This document shows positions 60,923 through 64,000 of a stretch of 64,000 nt of DNA, piece after piece. The notes beneath the pieces were generated by a model. That model was not told the origin of the DNA and searched no databases. It saw only the letters and a program-made list of their open reading frames with translations. Where the stretch lies: the NCBI RefSeq assembly GCF_030160295.1, contig NZ_BSOB01000046.1:316673-380672 (forward strand), written 5' to 3'. The position numbers and the translations under genes are program-made. Position 1 is the stretch's first letter. Every line of letters starts with the position of its first letter. The stretch comes from Dyella acidisoli (lineage in GTDB: Bacteria > Pseudomonadota > Gammaproteobacteria > Xanthomonadales > Rhodanobacteraceae).

Positions 60923-62236
60923 TCAGGGTAGATGCGCGAGTAGCGCGTCGGAGAAATGGTCGCGCAGGGTTTCGTTGGGGAGCGCGGCGAACACCGCCCG
61001 GCAGAACGCCGATGTAAGCAGCGCGCGCGCTTCCGCATTCGGCAAACCGCGCGAACGCAGGTAGAACAACGCACGCTCATCGAGCTGGCCGACCGTGGCG
61101 CCGTGCGCAGCCTTCACCTCGTCGGCGTAGATTTCCAATTCCGGCTTGGTATCGATCTCTGCTTGCGCGGATAACAACAGGTTCTTGTTATTGAGGCTGG
61201 CATCGCTGCCGTCGGCACCTTCGGCCACCACGATCGCGCCGCGAAACACGCCGCGCGCACGTTCGTCGGCCACGCCGCGCCAGATGGATTCCGAAGCGGT
61301 ATTGAGCGCCTGATGGCGAATCGATAGCTGGGTGTCGACATGCTGACGTCCACGCAGCACGAACACGCCGCGCGTATCGAGGCGTGCCTGATCACCGCGC
61401 AGTTCTGCGTGCAAGTCATGCCGAACCAATGCGCCGCCCAGTTCCAGCACGTGCAGAGTGGCCTGTGACTTCGCGCCCAAGTGCATACTGCCGCGACGGA
61501 TCAATGTGCTTTCTTCGGCGGCGTTTTGCAGCAACGCATGCTGAAGCTTGGCACCATCGCGCACCACGATATCGCTGACCAGCGTAGCCAGGTGCTTGTG
61601 CTGCGCCGTGGCCAGGTGATGCTCGACCAGATCGAGTTCTGCGCCTTCGCCCAGTTCGATCACGTTACGCACGTGCCACGCCGCATCACCTTGCGCAGGC
61701 GTGCCAGCAAAACACAGGTGAACCGGCTTACCCACACGCACGCCGGGCGCCACACGCAGCACCACGCCATCGCCGGCCAGCGCCGCATTGAGTCGCGCGA
61801 ATGCATCACCCGCTTCCCGATAGTGACGACTGAGGGCGAAGCGCAGTGGCTCTGGATCGTTTTCCAATACACGGGAAAGCGGCTGCAGCGACAAACCCGG
61901 CGGCAAGGCTTCGAGCCGCGACAGGTCGGCGCGAAACACGCCGTTGACGAACACCAGCCGCGGACCATCGATACCCGGCAAAGTCAGTGCATAGGGATCA
62001 ACCGGATGCGAAGCCGCCGCTGCATCGCCCAGCGCGAATCGACGCTGGCCGAGCGCGCGCAGCGCAGTGTACTTCCAGGCTTCCGCGCGCGTATCCGGCA
62101 ACCCGGCCGTGATGAACGCTTCCAGATTTTCGCGCCGTGCTGCATCCAACCATGCCAGACCACTGCCCGGCAGGCGCAGGTTGCCCGCATCACGCAGCGC
62201 GTCGATGAAAGGCATGGGTGCCGGTGACTGGCTCAT
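60923..62236 (-). CDS. sufD: Fe-S cluster assembly protein SufD
   Basis: A 437-residue SufD, the non-ATPase partner of SufB in the SufBC2D scaffold. The right-handed beta-helix region is seen in VSDIVVRDGAKLQHALLQNAAE, LNNKNLLLSAQAEIDTKPELEIYADEVKAAHGATVG, with the typical GQLDERALFYLRSRGLPNAEAR near the end. The start overlaps the sufC stop (ATGA), and sufS follows after 8 bases. Confidence 0.95.
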   Translation of the reverse strand: MSQSPAPMPFIDALRDAGNLRLPGSGLAWLDAARRENLEAFITAGLPDTRAEAWKYTALRALGQRRFALGDAAAASHPVDPYALTLPGIDGPRLVFVNGVFRADLSRLEALPPGLSLQPLSRVLENDPEPLRFALSRHYREAGDAFARLNAALAGDGVVLRVAPGVRVGKPVHLCFAGTPAQGDAAWHVRNVIELGEGAELDLVEHHLATAQHKHLATLVSDIVVRDGAKLQHALLQNAAEESTLIRRGSMHLGAKSQATLHVLELGGALVRHDLHAELRGDQARLDTRGVFVLRGRQHVDTQLSIRHQALNTASESIWRGVADERARGVFRGAIVVAEGADGSDASLNNKNLLLSAQAEIDTKPELEIYADEVKAAHGATVGQLDERALFYLRSRGLPNAEARALLTSAFCRAVFAALPNETLRDHFSDALLAHLP

Positions 62237-63006
62237 GCACGCGCCTCGTTCGCCAAGGCTGGATCGTGATCGTTGACCCAGGCGTAACCGTGTTCTTCCA
62301 GCTTCAGCGCCAGCGTCTTGTCGCCGCTCTCCACGATGCGGCCATCGGCCAGCACATGCACGAAATCCGGCTCGATGTAGTCGAGCAGGCGCTGGTAGTG
62401 GGTGATGACAAGGAATGCACGATCCGGCGAACGCAGCGCATTCACACCCTGCGCCACTTGCTTGAGTGCATCAATGTCCAGACCGGAATCGGTCTCGTCC
62501 AGAATCGCCAGCTTCGGTTCCAGCACCGCCATCTGGAAGATTTCGTTGCGCTTCTTCTCGCCGCCCGAAAAACCTTCGTTGACGGCGCGATGCAGCAACT
62601 CGTCGGAGATCTGCATGATCTTCAGCTTTTCGCGCACGAGCTTGAGGAACTGCATGGAATCCAGCTCCGCTTCACCGCGCTGCTTGCGCTGTGCGTTGAG
62701 TGCGGCGCGCAGGAAATACGTGTTGTTCACACCGGGGATTTCCACCGGATACTGGAACGCGAGAAACACACCGGCAGCCGCGCGATCTTCGGGTTCCAGC
62801 GCGAGCAGATCGCGTCCTTCGAACGTCACGGAACCGGCCGTGACTTCATAGCCATCGCGGCCGGACAGTACGTTACCCAGCGTCGACTTGCCGGCCCCGT
62901 TCGGGCCCATGATGGCGTGCACCTCGCCCGGGTTCACGGTAAGCGTGAGGCCCTTGAGGATGTCCTTGCCCTCGACGCGGGCGTGCAGGTTTTCGATCTT
63001 CAGCAT
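62233..63006 (-). CDS. sufC: Fe-S cluster assembly ATPase SufC
   Basis: A 257-residue ABC-type ATPase, the energy part of the SufBC2D scaffold. Walker A is GPNGAGKST, the signature is EGFSGGEKKRNEI, Walker B is KLAILDETDSGLDIDAL and the switch His is VITHYQR. It has all SufC hallmarks. It starts 15 bases after the LprI-like gene stop and overlaps sufD, which places the LprI-like gene inside the suf transcript. Confidence 0.96.
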   Translation of the reverse strand: MLKIENLHARVEGKDILKGLTLTVNPGEVHAIMGPNGAGKSTLGNVLSGRDGYEVTAGSVTFEGRDLLALEPEDRAAAGVFLAFQYPVEIPGVNNTYFLRAALNAQRKQRGEAELDSMQFLKLVREKLKIMQISDELLHRAVNEGFSGGEKKRNEIFQMAVLEPKLAILDETDSGLDIDALKQVAQGVNALRSPDRAFLVITHYQRLLDYIEPDFVHVLADGRIVESGDKTLALKLEEHGYAWVNDHDPALANEARA

Positions 63007-63021
63007 GGTTAAAAAGTCACA

Positions 63022-63504
63022 TCAAGGTTGATGAGGTACGACGGTGGGGTGAGCCACCAGATCGGCGCATGACGCGTTATCTCGCTCGCCATAGGCATCG
63101 CCGCGTAGAAATTCGCAAAGACGGGCGACGCGTTCGAGCACCAGACCCGTTTGATAAAGATTCCGCGCCATGGGATATGCCGTGCCCGCAGTGCCAGCGG
63201 CCCGATCTTGATCGGCGATGGCAAAGTGAGCGGCGACATCCGCGTCGCGATAAGTCAGCCAGCCGCGCTGGGCTTGGCGGACCTTCGTAGTCATGGCCGG
63301 AAACGCGGCCCATTTCTTCAGCACCGCTTGATAGGTTGCGTTGAGTTGGTGGTTGGCATCGCTCAGCGCAGCGGCGGAACACTCATCCATGTCGCGCTGG
63401 GTATTGGCCTTGGCGCAGTAGCGGTCCACGACCTGCTGATCTGACATGGGTTGGTCGGCGTGTACAGCACCAACCGCACCAAGCAACAGCAAACCAAGCA
63501 ACAT
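63022..63504 (-). CDS. Secreted LprI-like (DUF1311) protein inside the suf operon
   Basis: About 160 residues from ATG 63504, which opens a signal peptide ending at VHADQ; a longer frame upstream runs into repeat sequence. The mature protein has the DUF1311/LprI pattern: YCAKANTQRDMDECSAAAL with Cys pair and conserved Asp, then WLTYRDADVAAHF and Cys residues near the C-terminus. LprI-family proteins inhibit lysozyme in mycobacteria; a similar role here is not established. It lies between sufB and sufC, which is unusual. Paired hairpin repeats lie between it and sufB. Confidence 0.85.
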   Translation of the reverse strand: MLLGLLLLGAVGAVHADQPMSDQQVVDRYCAKANTQRDMDECSAAALSDANHQLNATYQAVLKKWAAFPAMTTKVRQAQRGWLTYRDADVAAHFAIADQDRAAGTAGTAYPMARNLYQTGLVLERVARLCEFLRGDAYGERDNASCADLVAHPTVVPHQP

Positions 63505-63519
63505 CTTCTCGAGTGCAAG

Positions 63520-63557
63520 CTCCCTCTCCCCTCCGGGGAGAGGGTTGGGGTGAGGGG
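63520..63557. repeat. CTCCCTCTCCCC hairpin repeat (copy 6)
   Basis: CTCCCTCTCCCC-TCC-GGGGAGAGGG with the tail TTGGGGTGAGGGG. It is paired with copy 7 in the opposite orientation about 85 bases away, between sufB and the LprI-like gene. Confidence 0.88.
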
Positions 63558-63643
63558 CTGCGCTTGCCATAACAGCTGTAGTCATAACGAAAGGTTTTGC
63601 CTTTTAATTCTTTAGCTAGGAAGCAACTGTCTCGCGAGGTTGC

Positions 63644-63677
63644 CCCCTCACCCCAGCCCTCTCCCCGGAGGGGAGAG
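63644..63677. repeat. CTCCCTCTCCCC hairpin repeat (copy 7, inverted)
   Basis: CCCCTCACCCCAGCCCTCTCCCC then GGAGGGGAGAG, the reverse orientation of copy 6, starting 23 bases before the sufB stop on the map (in the 3' direction of sufB). Confidence 0.88.
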
Positions 63678-63699
63678 CGAGTGAGAAGCTGAGGCATCC

Positions 63700-64000
63700 T
63701 TAGCCCACTGCACCTTCCAACGAAACCTCCAGCAGCTTCTTCGCCTCCACCGCAAACTCCATCGGCAGCTCGCGGAACACCTGCTTGCAGAAACCGTCCA
63801 CGATCATCGACACCGCATCTTCTTCACCAATACCGCGCGAGCGGCAGTAGAAGAGCTGATCGTCCGAAATCTTGGAGGTGGTGGCTTCGTGCTCGACGAT
63901 TGCCGTGGGATTTTTCACTTCCATATACGGGAAGGTGTGCGCGCCGCATTTCTTGCCGATCAGCAGTGAATCGCACTGCGTGTAGTTGCGCGCGCCTTCA
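63700..64000 (-). CDS. sufB: Fe-S cluster assembly protein SufB (3' end only)
   Basis: The C-terminal 99 residues of SufB; the gene continues past the window edge. The segment [48 protein letters not shown] and the final [18 protein letters not shown] are typical of SufB. SufB holds the nascent cluster in the SufBC2D scaffold. Downstream come a repeat pair and the LprI-like gene before sufC, in place of the direct sufB-sufC link common elsewhere. Confidence 0.93.
   Translation of the reverse strand, partial: EGARNYTQCDSLLIGKKCGAHTFPYMEVKNPTAIVEHEATTSKISDDQLFYCRSRGIGEEDAVSMIVDGFCKQVFRELPMEFAVEAKKLLEVSLEGAVG

Overview
The window reads as chromosome of a high-GC gammaproteobacterium of the Xanthomonadales, most likely Rhodanobacteraceae (Dyella, Luteibacter or Rhodanobacter relatives). 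The grounds are the gene families and their neighbourhoods (PilY1-type minor pilin operons, a sufBCDS operon with a nearby Rieske ferredoxin, a Fiu/PiuC iron pair, a RAYT transposase) and several abundant short palindromic repeat families. This placement is inference from content; no rRNA is present and no search was run.

Layout. 0.3-6.8 kb: a lipoprotein M13 peptidase, an orphan periplasmic solute-binding protein, then a TonB-dependent siderophore receptor with a Fur-box-like site and its PiuC dioxygenase partner. 7.1-7.9 kb: an unrecognised secreted protein. 8.3-23.6 kb: two complete tandem type IV pilus minor-pilin operons, each fimT-pilV-pilW-pilX-pilY1-pilE. Between them lie an inverted, doubly truncated third pilY1 fragment and a vestige of the rapA 5' flank. 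The two PilY1 tip proteins differ: the first has a von Willebrand-like region with eroded metal sites, the second a split L-type-lectin-like domain and an intact calcium loop. 23.7-43.3 kb: mostly housekeeping and accessory genes (rapA, amino-acid permease, rhomboid protease, NlpC/P60 hydrolase, yggS with an M20 peptidase, a ComEA-like protein, SET and GNAT enzymes, HutD, RAYT, M1 peptidase, a two-component system, a class III aminotransferase, an HAD phosphatase).

43.5-56.1 kb is the most unusual part. A plus-strand operon encodes a tripartite exporter (NodT-type outer membrane lipoprotein, FtsX/DevC/MacB-type permease, ATPase, HlyD-type adaptor). It converges, across a roughly 500-bp nested inverted repeat, on a minus-strand operon of four genes: a one-module NRPS (C-A-PCP-TE), an RhlB-like glycosyltransferase, an RhlC-like rhamnosyltransferase and a condensation-fold acyltransferase. 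I read this as a candidate pathway for a glycosylated lipo-amino acid, in effect a rhamnolipid whose RhlA lipid step is replaced by an NRPS. The adenylation pocket resembles glycine-type codes. This is a hypothesis from gene content.

56.7-64 kb: a Rieske ferredoxin with a GNAT enzyme, a small secreted protein, an ECF-like sigma factor between two small membrane proteins, and sufS, sufD, sufC and the 3' end of sufB (minus strand), with an LprI-like gene and paired repeats between sufB and sufC. I see no tRNA, rRNA, CRISPR array or prophage.
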